DNA of 64,000 nucleotides, from contig NZ_MRBL01000003.1 in the NCBI RefSeq assembly GCF_001969855.1, positions 1-64,000 of the forward strand, read 5' to 3'. The notes beneath the pieces were generated by a model that did no database searches, was not told the origin of the DNA, and saw only the letters and a program-made list of their open reading frames with translations. The translations under genes were made by a program, and so were the position numbers. Below are positions 7,835 through 17,045 of this stretch, one piece after another; the stretch's first letter is position 1; every line of letters begins with the position of its first letter. Source of the stretch: Bacillus haynesii. GTDB taxonomy: Bacteria; Bacillota; Bacilli; Bacillales; Bacillaceae.

Positions 7835-9013
7835 TTGAAGGTTCTTTGGATTACAAGCGTTTATCCAAGCAGTCAAAAACCGGGAGAAGGCGTTTTTCAT
7901 GAAACACAGGTTCAGGCGCTGCAGATGCAGGGCGTTGATGTGACGGTCATATGTCCATCGCCTGTGAACCCTGCTCCCCTCAGGCTGCTGAAAAAAAAAT
8001 ACCGCCAAGTACGAACAGTCCCGGAATATGAAGAAAGAAAAGGCATCCCGGTCTACAGACCGCCGTATACGGCTCTGCCTGGACAGCTAAAATGGGCTCA
8101 GCCGCATCGCCGGATCGCCAAGTCCGTAGTGAGGACGATCGAGAAGCACGGGCTTGCGCCGGATCTTATTCATGCCCATTTCGCGATGCCATCCGGGGGT
8201 GCCGCTGCCGTTGTTTCACAGAAGCTGAAGGTTCCTTATGTTCTGACGTTGCACGGAAGCGATGTCAATATTTATCCTCATTACAGCAAAGGCGCTTTTC
8301 GAGCATTTGAAACAGCTGTGCATTCCGCAGCAAAAGTCTTGGCTGTCAGCGATGCGCTGAAAGCCAAAACAAAAGAAATGACCGGTGTTGAAAGCAAGGT
8401 GCTTCCTATCGGCGTCAACTTGGACCGGTTTCAAAAACCCTCCGCTTCAGCACTTGAATTGAGGGAGAAACTCGGTCTGCCGAAAGACAAAAAACTGCTG
8501 ACGTTTGTCGGCCGCTTGGTGAAAGGAAAGGGAGTAGCCGAGCTGGCAGAAGCGGTCAGTCAGCTTGATGACAGATACAGAGCTGTATTCATCGGCGACG
8601 GACCGGAGAAACAGCACATCCGTCAAACCGCCGGTGAAAAAGCGATATTGACGGGGCAGGTCGCAAACCATGAGATATCAGAATATCTGGCTGCATCAGA
8701 TCTGTTTGTGCTCCCTTCGTATTCTGAAGGGATGCCGACTGTTGTCATTGAAGCGCTCGCCCTAAAGGTTCCAGTGCTTTGTACGGCGGTCGGAGGGGTT
8801 CCGTCTTTATTCGGAAAGCACGAACATCTGCTGATCAAGCCGCGCTCGGCTTCCAGCATAACAGAAGCTGTCGAGGGATATTTGGAAGGCGGCAATTGGC
8901 AAGAAGCCATCGCTGAAGAGCTGTATCAAACGGTGCACGATGATTATAACGCCTTTAAAAATGCCGGCAAGTTGCTGGATGTGTATGGGGATGTTGTCAT
9001 GAACAAGAATTAA
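7835..9013 (+). CDS. tuaC: TuaC, GT4-type glycosyltransferase
   Basis: 392 aa from TTG 7835, 22 bp after tuaB. GT-B fold with an N-terminal acceptor half (LWITSVYPSSQKPGEGVFH; HAHFAMPSGG; LTLHGSDVNIYPH) and a C-terminal UDP-sugar half (LTFVGRLVKGKGVAELAEA; FIGDGPEK). The EX7E motif is seen in PSYSEGMPTVVIEALA. It should add GlcUA or GalNAc to the growing lipid-linked repeat at the inner membrane face; which sugar cannot be told from sequence. Confidence 0.92.
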   Translation: MKVLWITSVYPSSQKPGEGVFHETQVQALQMQGVDVTVICPSPVNPAPLRLLKKKYRQVRTVPEYEERKGIPVYRPPYTALPGQLKWAQPHRRIAKSVVRTIEKHGLAPDLIHAHFAMPSGGAAAVVSQKLKVPYVLTLHGSDVNIYPHYSKGAFRAFETAVHSAAKVLAVSDALKAKTKEMTGVESKVLPIGVNLDRFQKPSASALELREKLGLPKDKKLLTFVGRLVKGKGVAELAEAVSQLDDRYRAVFIGDGPEKQHIRQTAGEKAILTGQVANHEISEYLAASDLFVLPSYSEGMPTVVIEALALKVPVLCTAVGGVPSLFGKHEHLLIKPRSASSITEAVEGYLEGGNWQEAIAEELYQTVHDDYNAFKNAGKLLDVYGDVVMNKN

Positions 9014-9207
9014 GTTGGGATCTGTCGGTTAATATGCGTATGAATGTTGAATATAATACTGTTTAAACCCATTTATTTGCGTCTAAGCTAATAAAAATAA
9101 GGATTGGGAAAACGGAAAACCCAGATTTTTTCAATAGAAAAAGATAAAGATCATTACCTAAATCAAGCTATTGGATTTGAAGGGTCAGCTGAAAGAAGGG
9201 AATGATA
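9014..9207 (+). other. Intergenic stretch between tuaC and tuaD with a candidate internal promoter
   Basis: The other tua genes are packed within about 65 bp of each other, so this 190-bp AT-rich gap stands out. It holds a perfect TATAAT (in TTGAATATAATACTG near 9053) but no convincing -35, and GGGAAAACGGAAAACCC followed by ATTTTTTC, whose short stem is a weak terminator at best. Confidence 0.35.
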
Positions 9208-10542
9208 ATGTTGAAAAGAATCGCTGTCATTGGAACGGGATATGTCGGGCTGGTGTCTGGAACTTGTTTTGCCGAAGTGGGAAACTCGGTTGTCTGCTGC
9301 GATATTGACGCTGAAAAAATAAGAGGACTCTCAGCCGGAGTGATGCCGATTTATGAAAACGGCCTAAAAGAACTTGTGGATAAAAACGTAAATGAAAATC
9401 GCTTATTTTTCTCTACTGATATTCCAAAAGCGATTGAAGAAGCTGAAATTATTTATATTGCAGTCGGAACACCGATGTCGGAAACAGGGGAAGCTAATCT
9501 GACATTTGTTAAATCTGTTGCCGAAATGATCGGGAAGCATCTGAACGGCTATAAAGTCATCGTCAACAAAAGCACTGTCCCTGTTGGAACAGGAAAGCTC
9601 GTACAAGCCATTATAGAACGCAATTCAAAAGGGGAATTCCCTTTCGACGTCGTTTCGAATCCGGAATTCCTTCGTGAAGGAACAGCTATTTACGATACGA
9701 TGAATATGGAAAGAGCCGTCATTGGCGCGACAAGCGAAAAGGCTGCTGCGATTATTGAAGAGCTTCATAAGCCTTTTCAAACGAAAATCGTCAAGTCTAA
9801 CCTTGAAAGTGCAGAAATGATTAAATACGCTGCAAATGCATTTTTGGCTACAAAGATCTCGTTCATTAATGATATCGCGAATATTTGCGAAAGGGTCGGA
9901 GCTGATGTATCAAAGGTGTCTGAAGGTGTCGGACTCGACAGCAGAATCGGCAATAAATTTTTGAAAGCCGGAATTGGCTTTGGCGGCTCTTGCTTCCCTA
10001 AAGATACGATGGCTTTACTGCAAATCGCGAAGTCAGTCGGCTATCCTTTTAAAATGATTGAAGCCGTCATTGAGACGAATCAAAAGCAGCGCGCCCACAT
10101 TGTGCAAAAGCTTCTTGATGTGTTCGGCGATTTAAACGGTATGACCATTTCGGTTCTTGGGCTGGCATTCAAGCCGAATACAAACGATATGCGTTCGGCG
10201 CCGTCTCTGGATGTCATTCCGATGCTGAGAAGCCTCGGTGCTTTAGTCAAAGCGTTTGATCCGATTGCTGTACCTGAAGCAGAAAAGCTTCTCGGCGATC
10301 AAGCCGTTTACAGCGAAGATCTGTATGAGACGATTCAAGGTACGGATGCGTGTGTCATATTGACAGAGTGGCCGGAAGTACAGAACATGGATATTGCCAA
10401 ACTTAAGGCTGCTTTGAAAAACCCCGTCTTAATCGATGGACGAAATATATTTGAAATTGAACAAATGAGAAACGAAGGTATGATCTACCATTCAATCGGA
10501 CGGCCGGAAGTACAGGGAGAAGGAATCCTGACCAACGTATAA
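9208..10542 (+). CDS. tuaD: TuaD, UDP-glucose 6-dehydrogenase
   Basis: 444 aa from ATG 9208, placed 7 bp after GAAAGAAGGG; an ATG at 9202 touches that site. The N-terminal Rossmann fold reads IAVIGTGYVGLVSG. The active-site Cys lies in FGGSCFPKDT, and the C-terminal domain has VLGLAFKPNTNDMRSAPS. The enzyme oxidises UDP-glucose twice with NAD to UDP-glucuronate, the acidic sugar of teichuronic acid. In B. subtilis it is feedback and tyrosine-phosphorylation controlled. The next gene is a UDP-sugar epimerase 17 bp away, so the two nucleotide-sugar steps are adjacent. Confidence 0.95.
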   Translation: MLKRIAVIGTGYVGLVSGTCFAEVGNSVVCCDIDAEKIRGLSAGVMPIYENGLKELVDKNVNENRLFFSTDIPKAIEEAEIIYIAVGTPMSETGEANLTFVKSVAEMIGKHLNGYKVIVNKSTVPVGTGKLVQAIIERNSKGEFPFDVVSNPEFLREGTAIYDTMNMERAVIGATSEKAAAIIEELHKPFQTKIVKSNLESAEMIKYAANAFLATKISFINDIANICERVGADVSKVSEGVGLDSRIGNKFLKAGIGFGGSCFPKDTMALLQIAKSVGYPFKMIEAVIETNQKQRAHIVQKLLDVFGDLNGMTISVLGLAFKPNTNDMRSAPSLDVIPMLRSLGALVKAFDPIAVPEAEKLLGDQAVYSEDLYETIQGTDACVILTEWPEVQNMDIAKLKAALKNPVLIDGRNIFEIEQMRNEGMIYHSIGRPEVQGEGILTNV

Positions 10543-10559
10543 ACAACGGGGGGATAACA

Positions 10560-11489
10560 ATGGAAAAAGTACTAGTGACAGGCGGATGCGGATTTATCGG
10601 CTCGCATATTGCTGAACAGCTTCTGAAAGAAAATTACCAGGTTTCAATTCTTGATAATTTAACTACGGGACACCGCTCCAACATTGACGGTCTCCCGATT
10701 GACTTTTATGAGCAGGATATTACGAAGCCGGAAGTCATCGACGTTATCAAGAACATTGATCCCGATTATATTATTCATTTAGCTGCACAAGTAAGCGTAG
10801 CGGAGTCTGTCAGCGATTTTTTAAATGATGAAAACATCAATATCAGGGGATCGCTCCATATCATTAAAGCAGCTGGTGAGTGCAACGTGAAAAAGATCGT
10901 CTTTGCATCATCAGCAGCTGTTTATGGAAATCCGGATTATCTGCCTGTCGACACCCGTCATCAAACAAATCCAGGCTCACCCTACGGGCTGACGAAGCTT
11001 ACGGTGGAGAACTACTTAAAGCTGGCCTATGATCTGTATGGAACCGAGTATTGCATTTTGCGGTACAGCAACGTATACGGACCGCGCCAGGACGCAAAAG
11101 GAGAGGGCGGCGTCGTATCGATTTTCTCCGATTTGCTGACCAGCGGTAAGGCTCCGGTGATTTTTGGAGACGGAGAACAATCGCGCGATTTTATTTATGT
11201 GGGTGATGTGGCTTCTGCCAACGTAAAGGCGCTCAAAGCTCAATCAAACGTTTGTTTAAATGTTTCAAATGGCTTTTCGATCACGGTCAATGAGCTGTTT
11301 GCTGAGATGAAAAAAGCGACGAACTCGGCGCTGTCTCCGATTTATCAAGCTGAACGGCCGGGGGATATCCGCCACAGCACACTGTGTAATGAAGAAACAA
11401 AGAAAATCTTAAACTGGGAACCAAAAATGCCGCTCGCTGAAGGACTGGAAAAGACCATTTCATATTATAAAAAAGAAATGAATACGTAA
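10560..11489 (+). CDS. NAD-dependent UDP-sugar 4-epimerase within the tua operon
   Basis: 309 aa, extended SDR family. NAD-binding VTGGCGFIGSHIAEQLL at the N-terminus, HLAAQVSV, a catalytic Ser in FASSAAVYGN, and the YxxxK pair in SPYGLTKL, then LRYSNVYGPRQ. This is the GalE / WbpP layout: interconversion of UDP-Glc and UDP-Gal or of UDP-GlcNAc and UDP-GalNAc. Teichuronic acid of this group contains GalNAc and GlcUA, so a UDP-GlcNAc 4-epimerase is the likeliest role. B. subtilis tua (A to H) lacks this gene at this place as far as I recall. Ribosome site CGGGGGG precedes ATG 10560. Substrate is inference. Confidence 0.85.
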   Translation: MEKVLVTGGCGFIGSHIAEQLLKENYQVSILDNLTTGHRSNIDGLPIDFYEQDITKPEVIDVIKNIDPDYIIHLAAQVSVAESVSDFLNDENINIRGSLHIIKAAGECNVKKIVFASSAAVYGNPDYLPVDTRHQTNPGSPYGLTKLTVENYLKLAYDLYGTEYCILRYSNVYGPRQDAKGEGGVVSIFSDLLTSGKAPVIFGDGEQSRDFIYVGDVASANVKALKAQSNVCLNVSNGFSITVNELFAEMKKATNSALSPIYQAERPGDIRHSTLCNEETKKILNWEPKMPLAEGLEKTISYYKKEMNT

Positions 11490-11552
11490 ATCACTGGCTG
11501 CTGGCTGATGTCGGCAGCCCTTTTCCAGAAAGAAGCGGAAGGAGGGGGAAAA

Positions 11553-13007
11553 ATGAGTCTCAAACGTTCCGCGGTCAATGTTCTGGTTTGGCTCGCCGCA
11601 TTGACCGCAGGGTTAGCATTTGTTGTATTGGCCCAATCCAATGCAAAAAAAATCTTGCTAGCATGTCTAATTTTGATTGCGCTGGCTGTGATCGTTGTGC
11701 TCCGAAAGTATTTGTCGTCCGAGCAATTGCTAATGCCCGTATTATATCTGCTCATCGCTGCAACTTTTGCCAACAATGCTTTTTTTACGATTAAATTGGG
11801 TTTTTTCAGCCTGTTTCCATATCGAATTCTTCTGATTCTGGCAGGATTCTTATTCATAGCGGAAATGTTGAAAGGCAGCCAGTACCTTGAAAAGTGGAAG
11901 CAGGTGCATGTCAAAGGCATTCTGATGTTTTTCGCGTTTTGGTTCTGCTATGGAATGATTTCACTGCTTTGGGTCAAGTCTGCTACTGATGGCATAAAAT
12001 ATCTGTTCCTATTGGCAATGGGAATGTTTTTTGTTTTTCTGGTTGTCATGTTTTTTCAAAAAATGGATCGTATTCTTGCGTTTTATTACATATGGCTGGT
12101 CATGACCGTATTTTTAATGGTCATCGGTTTTTACAACCACTTTACGTTAAACCACCTGCAGAGCTCGACCCTTTATAACGGGCCGCACTATAAACAGCAC
12201 TATCCGACATCCGTTTTTTTCAATCAGAATGACTTTGCGACATTTCTGTCCATCAGCTTTTTCTTTTATTTATCTTTTTTCAAAAACATTAAAAACAGCT
12301 ACTTAAAAATAGCGGGATTGATCCTTGCGTTCTGTTCGGCCTACTTGATTTTCCTGACTGGATCAAGAGCCAGCATTCTGGGAGTGATAGCCGGACTTGC
12401 CGTTTATGCGTTCATTTTGCTGCCGAAGATGCTTAAAAAATGGGCGCTCATCGCCGCAGCTGCAGGATGTATCGCTTTTGTCACACTGTTTGCAGGAAAG
12501 ATTACCGGAGCTTTTTATACATACTTTTTGGCTCCGCAAACAGCACACGATTTCAGCGAGCCGCTGCCATCCAATGTCGCCAGGGCGAATTTGTTGAAAA
12601 ACGCCGGGCATTATGTGCTGGACACTTACGGATTTGGCGTCGGCGCCGGCAATGTGCCTTATTATTTGGAGCATCATGCATTGTTCGATACGGACCAGGT
12701 CGTGGAGGTTCATAACTGGCTCGTTGAGATCATGACGAATTTTGGAGTGGTGATGATGCTCGGTTATTTAACGATGTACATTTATCTAATAACCGTGCTT
12801 TACCGATATTATAAAAGATCGCTTGGAAGACGGCCAAAGCTTCTTATTGAAGGTTTGACAGCCGCGCTCGTCGCCTTCCTTGTGTCAAGCATCAGTCCGA
12901 GTTCCGTCTCGAATTTATATTTCCATTGGGTGTTCCTCGCCCTTGTGATTGCGACAGTTAATACCTTTAGAATCAGCGGAACAGATGAAACCGAACAGTA
13001 TAGGTGA
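11553..13007 (+). CDS. tuaE: TuaE, teichuronic acid polymerase (O-antigen ligase/Wzy-like)
   Basis: 484 aa from ATG 11553, after GGAGGGGG; an ATG at 11508 without such a site would add 15 residues. About 10-12 membrane segments and a large outside loop near residues 330-410, with the Wzy_C pattern FLTGSRASILGVIAG, then GFGVGAGNVPYYLEHH and VEVHNWLVEIMTNFG. The family joins lipid-linked repeats outside the membrane. It lies 63 bp after the epimerase and just before tuaF. Confidence 0.9.
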   Translation: MSLKRSAVNVLVWLAALTAGLAFVVLAQSNAKKILLACLILIALAVIVVLRKYLSSEQLLMPVLYLLIAATFANNAFFTIKLGFFSLFPYRILLILAGFLFIAEMLKGSQYLEKWKQVHVKGILMFFAFWFCYGMISLLWVKSATDGIKYLFLLAMGMFFVFLVVMFFQKMDRILAFYYIWLVMTVFLMVIGFYNHFTLNHLQSSTLYNGPHYKQHYPTSVFFNQNDFATFLSISFFFYLSFFKNIKNSYLKIAGLILAFCSAYLIFLTGSRASILGVIAGLAVYAFILLPKMLKKWALIAAAAGCIAFVTLFAGKITGAFYTYFLAPQTAHDFSEPLPSNVARANLLKNAGHYVLDTYGFGVGAGNVPYYLEHHALFDTDQVVEVHNWLVEIMTNFGVVMMLGYLTMYIYLITVLYRYYKRSLGRRPKLLIEGLTAALVAFLVSSISPSSVSNLYFHWVFLALVIATVNTFRISGTDETEQYR

Positions 13008-13045
13008 TTTTTGAAAATCGAATTTAAAAACAGGGAGAAATTCAT

Positions 13046-13723
13046 GTGATGAATTTAATCAAACGTATTGCTGGTAGAGTGAAAAAGTATATTGTGGCGA
13101 TTATTGCGCTTCCTCTTATTCTTGGTCTTGTCGGTTATTTTATGCCGAAGGGGAGCGTTGCACCATCTGATTACACGGCTACTGTAACGATATCAACCGG
13201 AAACTATGGAGAAGCGAAGTACAACAATGCAAAGCAAGTGCCGCTGCTGTTGAAAAACGAAGCTTTTTTAAAGGACATTTTCCCGGAGATGCCTGAAGAA
13301 GATCTGGCGCAGTTGAAAGACGATCTGGCGATTGAAATCAGAACGGATTCACTTTTTAACTTAAGCTACACAGGGCCTGACAAACAGGAAACATTGGATA
13401 CTTTAGGAAAAATCAAAGATGCCTATATGAAAGGCGATAAGGCACTGTTCTCAAAAAGGGAAGAAGTCATCGAAAAGAATATTAAGGCGCTTGAAGGTGA
13501 AACAGTCAGCGCTGATTCCAAAGTTGATAAACAGCGGTTTTTGTATGAGCTTGAAACAAGCAAGCTTGATATGAAGGCTGCTGAAGAAATTGAGCCTTTG
13601 ATCGTGCTTGATAACCAGGCTGCCGGCATGTCGCCTAAAAAAAGAGCGGTATTGGGCGTACTGATCGGTTTAGCGCTGTCATTTTTTATCATTGTCGTTC
13701 CGGAAGTTTTCAGAGAACGTTAA
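13046..13723 (+). CDS. tuaF: TuaF, membrane-anchored chain-length/Wzz-like protein
   Basis: 225 aa, one residue less than B. subtilis TuaF. Start is GTG 13046 or the adjacent ATG 13049, after AGGGAG. One membrane segment near the N-terminus (YIVAIIALPLILGLVGYFM) and one at the end (RAVLGVLIGLALSFFIIVVPEVF) bracket an outside region with helical, charged stretches (about 90-190). This is the polysaccharide co-polymerase topology without a kinase. It probably sets chain length together with TuaE. No enzyme motif is visible. Confidence 0.88.
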   Translation: MMNLIKRIAGRVKKYIVAIIALPLILGLVGYFMPKGSVAPSDYTATVTISTGNYGEAKYNNAKQVPLLLKNEAFLKDIFPEMPEEDLAQLKDDLAIEIRTDSLFNLSYTGPDKQETLDTLGKIKDAYMKGDKALFSKREEVIEKNIKALEGETVSADSKVDKQRFLYELETSKLDMKAAEEIEPLIVLDNQAAGMSPKKRAVLGVLIGLALSFFIIVVPEVFRER

Positions 13724-13752
13724 ATTTTTAATTGGGGATGTGGATCAGGACC

Positions 13753-14511
13753 ATGACGAGGCAAAAACCTTTAATCTCTGTCATTACGCCTTCCTATAAC
13801 GCGGAGGAATTTATCGAAAAAACCATTCAGTCCGTCTTAAATCAGACGTTTTCCGACTGGGAATTGATCATTGCCGATGATTGCTCAACAGATGGGACAA
13901 GAGACATTTTGAAGCGCTATGAAGAAGATGATGAGCGGATCCATGCCATTTTTCTGAAAGAAAATCAAGGCGCTGCAGCGGCGCGAAATGCGGCGCTTAG
14001 CAAAGCCGAAGGGCGCTATGTCGCCTTTTTGGACAGCGATGATGTTTGGAAAGCAGAAAAGCTGGATAAGCAGCTTGCCTTCATGAGGAAGCATCAGCAT
14101 GCTTTCACATTTACGGCATACGAGCTGATCAGCCAAGATGGCGAACCGCTTCATAAAACCATTCATGCACCCGTGAGCCTTACATATGATGATGTATTAA
14201 AAAATACGATCATCGGCTGTTTGACGGTGATGATTGACAGAGAGCAAACGGGTGATATCCGGATGCCGAATATTAGAACCCGTCAGGATTTGGCGACATG
14301 GCTGTCCGTATTAAAGCGGGGGTTCAAGGCATACGGACTGAACGAACCCCTCGCCGAATACCGCATCGTAGAAACATCGATCTCCAGTAACAAATGGAAG
14401 GCGGCGCGAAAAACCTGGTATGTGTACAGGGAAATCGAACGCCTTCACTTGATGAAAGCGACATGGTGCTTTTTCCATTACGCTAAGAACGCAGTCATGA
14501 AAAGATTATAA
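13753..14511 (+). CDS. tuaG: TuaG, GT2-type glycosyltransferase
   Basis: 252 aa from ATG 13753, the exact length known in B. subtilis; a TTG at 13732 would add seven residues. GT-A fold of family 2: PLISVITPSYNAEEFIEKTI at the start, ADDCSTDGT, GAAAARNAAL and the DxD-like FLDSDDVW. It should add a sugar of the teichuronic acid repeat at the inner membrane face. The specific donor cannot be assigned from sequence. Confidence 0.92.
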   Translation: MTRQKPLISVITPSYNAEEFIEKTIQSVLNQTFSDWELIIADDCSTDGTRDILKRYEEDDERIHAIFLKENQGAAAARNAALSKAEGRYVAFLDSDDVWKAEKLDKQLAFMRKHQHAFTFTAYELISQDGEPLHKTIHAPVSLTYDDVLKNTIIGCLTVMIDREQTGDIRMPNIRTRQDLATWLSVLKRGFKAYGLNEPLAEYRIVETSISSNKWKAARKTWYVYREIERLHLMKATWCFFHYAKNAVMKRL

Positions 14512-14532
14512 CGGCATTGACAGAAAAGGTGA

Positions 14533-15720
14533 TTGAAAGTGAAAGCAGATCAAGTCATACACGTCATAGTAGCGACAGGCGAATGGGGGCAGGATCAGCT
14601 AAGATACAGAAGGCACCGCCTTGCTGAGTTTTTGGCTGGCCGCAAGGAGACGAAGGAAGTCATTTGGGTCTGTCCGTCTGAAAATCCTTCCCGCGAGACT
14701 TTTACATTGCTTGGCAACGGAATCAAGCAATTTGCAGTCAAAGATTTTTTGAAAAAGAAAATATTCAGGTTTGCCCGCTACAAGGATGTTTTCTATCAAA
14801 GCAAGCTGAAGCCGCTGCTTGACCGGCTGAAAGAAGACGTTCAAGGGGAAAAGGTGTGCTTATGGTACACATTCCCCGGTTTTCCGCTGCTGTCATCGCT
14901 TTATCAGTGGGATCAGGTCATCTATGACTGCAGTGACCTGTGGGCGGCGCCGATCAGCGGAAGCCAAAGCCTTGTCTCAGGATTCAGGCAAAAGGTCATT
15001 TTTGAAGCTGAAGGCAGAATTATTAAAGCTGCTGATACGATTTTTTGCACTTCTGAATATTTGCACCAAAACGTAGCAGACCGGCTTCAAGGAGAGACAA
15101 AGCCGGTTTTTACAATCGAAAATGGTGTGGAATACAGCTTGTTTGCGGAAAATAAGCAAAAAGCTGATGTATTAAACGGAAGGGAAGGCACCGTCCTCGG
15201 CTTTATCGGCGGAATCAAGCCGAAGCTCGATTTTAAGCTCATCAAAGAAGCTGCCAGAACCAAAAAAGAGTGGACATTTTTATTTGTCGGTCCTGACGGG
15301 ACAAACGGAGACGAAGATTTTAAAGCACTTCTTGAAGAGGATAATGTCATTTGGACGGGCCCAGCTGCGCCGTCGGAAGTACCAGCTTATATGAATGTAG
15401 TGGATATTGGTATCATGCCGTATAAACCGTCGCCATATAATAATGCGGTATTTCCTTTAAAGCTGTTTGAATTTTTGGCTGCCGGAAAGCCTGTTGCCGG
15501 TATGAACCTCCCTTCAACGGAAAAGGTTGAACAGGAACACGTTTACCGTCATCTAACAGGAAACGACCCCGCTGAATTTACAGCGGTGTGTGAAGAGCTG
15601 GAGCTTGCGCATGATGATGTCGCCCATGTGAAACTGCGCAGAAAGATCGCACATGAAAGAGACTGGCATCATTTATTTTTAACGATGCTTGATAAATTGA
15701 ACTTGAATAAAGATGCATAA
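14533..15720 (+). CDS. tuaH: TuaH, glycosyltransferase (GT-B fold), last tua gene
   Basis: 395 aa from TTG 14533; GTG 14539, 8 bp after AAAGGTG, is an alternative start. The C-terminal half shows the GT-B donor site (LGFIGGIKPKLDFKLIKEA, FLFVGPDG) and the late Lys/Glu region FPLKLFEFLAAGKPVAGMN. No membrane segment. TuaH closes the teichuronic acid operon. No strong terminator follows before tagO, so some read-through into tagO is possible. Confidence 0.9.
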   Translation: MKVKADQVIHVIVATGEWGQDQLRYRRHRLAEFLAGRKETKEVIWVCPSENPSRETFTLLGNGIKQFAVKDFLKKKIFRFARYKDVFYQSKLKPLLDRLKEDVQGEKVCLWYTFPGFPLLSSLYQWDQVIYDCSDLWAAPISGSQSLVSGFRQKVIFEAEGRIIKAADTIFCTSEYLHQNVADRLQGETKPVFTIENGVEYSLFAENKQKADVLNGREGTVLGFIGGIKPKLDFKLIKEAARTKKEWTFLFVGPDGTNGDEDFKALLEEDNVIWTGPAAPSEVPAYMNVVDIGIMPYKPSPYNNAVFPLKLFEFLAAGKPVAGMNLPSTEKVEQEHVYRHLTGNDPAEFTAVCEELELAHDDVAHVKLRRKIAHERDWHHLFLTMLDKLNLNKDA

Positions 15721-15766
15721 TTTGCGGCGGGGGATATTAATTCGTGATGTTTCTTTTGGCTGGAGC

Positions 15767-15796
15767 TTGTTATAATAAATAATGAAATTGTATAAT
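15767..15796 (+). promoter_or_regulatory. Probable sigma-A promoter of tagO
   Basis: TTGTTA (15767-15772), an 18-bp spacer and a perfect TATAAT (15791-15796), 54 bp before the tagO ATG. Confidence 0.55.
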
Positions 15797-15850
15797 GAAA
15801 AGGTATGATCTTTAATACGACCAGACTTCATTTAAAAAGGAGACTTCCTT

Positions 15851-16915
15851 ATGTCTTATGAACGCACTGTACTTGCGTTTTTTGTCTCTCTCATTACTGT
15901 TTTAATTATTACTCCGCTTGTCAAACGTCTAGCAATCAAATCCGGGGTCGTGGATCAGCCGGATAAACGAAAGATACATGATAAAGTAATGCCGAGAATG
16001 GGCGGTTTAGCCATTTTTATAGGAGTATTGACCGGTTCGTTTGCCGGCGGCCTTTATGAAAACAGAATAACAGCAATTACACTCGGTGCTTTTATGATTG
16101 TCATTTTAGGCATTGTAGATGACAAACATAATTTAAGCGCGAGAATTAAATTTATCGTTCAAATATTAGTAGCGTGCATCATCGTCAGTACAGGCTTAAA
16201 AATGGAATTTTTATCAATTCCGTTTTGGGATCTTCGCTTTGATTTGGGGTGGCTTGCATACCCTCTAACGATTTTATGGATCGTCGGGATCACCAATGCC
16301 ATCAACTTAATCGACGGATTGGACGGACTGGCTGCGGGTATATCCGTCATTGGTCTTTCGACGATTGCCGTCATGGCTTTTTCTGCCGATAAAATCCTGA
16401 TCTTCTCTTTGTCGCTGGTTGTCATCGGAAGTACGGTCGGCTTTCTGTTCTATAACTTCCACCCGGCAAAAATCTTTATGGGAGACACGGGCTCACTGTT
16501 CTTGGGCTATGTGATCTCGGTTCTGTCGCTGCTGGGGCTGTATAAAAGCGTGACTCTGTTCAGCGTCGTCATTCCGATCATTATACTAGGAGTGCCGATA
16601 TTTGACACGACATTTGCGATCATCAGGCGGATTTTAAACAAGCAGCCGATTTCCGCTCCCGATAAATCGCATATTCACCACAGGTTGATGGCCTTCGGCT
16701 TGTCCCATCGGAAAGCCGTCATCGTCATTTATTTAATCGGCGTCGTCTTCAGCCTGAGCGCCATTCTTTTAAAAACAGCGACGCTTTGGGTGTCCATCTT
16801 CATCATCTTCGGTTTAATCCTGTTCATGCAGATCATCGCAGAGGTGACAGGCCTTGTAAATGAGCAGTACAAGCCTTTTACGAAGTTTTACAGGCGGATG
16901 GTGAAGAGGAATTGA
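15851..16915 (+). CDS. tagO: TagO, UDP-GlcNAc:undecaprenyl-phosphate GlcNAc-1-phosphate transferase
   Basis: 354 aa, about 10-11 membrane segments, MraY/WecA family. Conserved acidic and His motifs are visible: KIHDKVMPRMGGLAIF, ILGIVDDKHN, INLIDGLDGLAAG, FMGDTGSLFLGY and the HIHHRLMAFGLSHRKAV loop. It makes undecaprenyl-PP-GlcNAc, the first committed lipid of wall teichoic acid synthesis. The start ATG follows AAAAGGAG. It ends at a strong terminator and is in the position known for B. subtilis, next to tagV. Confidence 0.96.
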   Translation: MSYERTVLAFFVSLITVLIITPLVKRLAIKSGVVDQPDKRKIHDKVMPRMGGLAIFIGVLTGSFAGGLYENRITAITLGAFMIVILGIVDDKHNLSARIKFIVQILVACIIVSTGLKMEFLSIPFWDLRFDLGWLAYPLTILWIVGITNAINLIDGLDGLAAGISVIGLSTIAVMAFSADKILIFSLSLVVIGSTVGFLFYNFHPAKIFMGDTGSLFLGYVISVLSLLGLYKSVTLFSVVIPIIILGVPIFDTTFAIIRRILNKQPISAPDKSHIHHRLMAFGLSHRKAVIVIYLIGVVFSLSAILLKTATLWVSIFIIFGLILFMQIIAEVTGLVNEQYKPFTKFYRRMVKRN

Positions 16916-16920
16916 GAAAA

Positions 16921-16959
16921 GACCTGATTTCATTCATTTTTGAAATCAGGTCTTTTTTT
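16921..16959 (+). terminator. Intrinsic terminator of tagO
   Basis: GACCTGATTTCA (16921-16932) pairs perfectly with TGAAATCAGGTC (16941-16952), followed by seven T. Confidence 0.9.
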
Positions 16960-16979
16960 CGTTTAAATACAAGCCAATG

Positions 16980-17006
16980 TTAAATATCTATTAGATTGGA
17001 CGATAA
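16980..17006 (+). promoter_or_regulatory. Candidate sigma-D promoter of the kelch gene
   Basis: TTAA (16980-16983), 15 bp, GACGATAA (16999-17006). The -10 is identical to the one before flgM; the -35 differs from TAAA by one base. A sigma-A reading (TTGGAC 16996, 17 bp, AATATT 17019) competes with it. Confidence 0.35.
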
Positions 17007-17045
17007 AGGAAAGAGTGGAATATTTTATTATAAGGAGTGTTTTTT

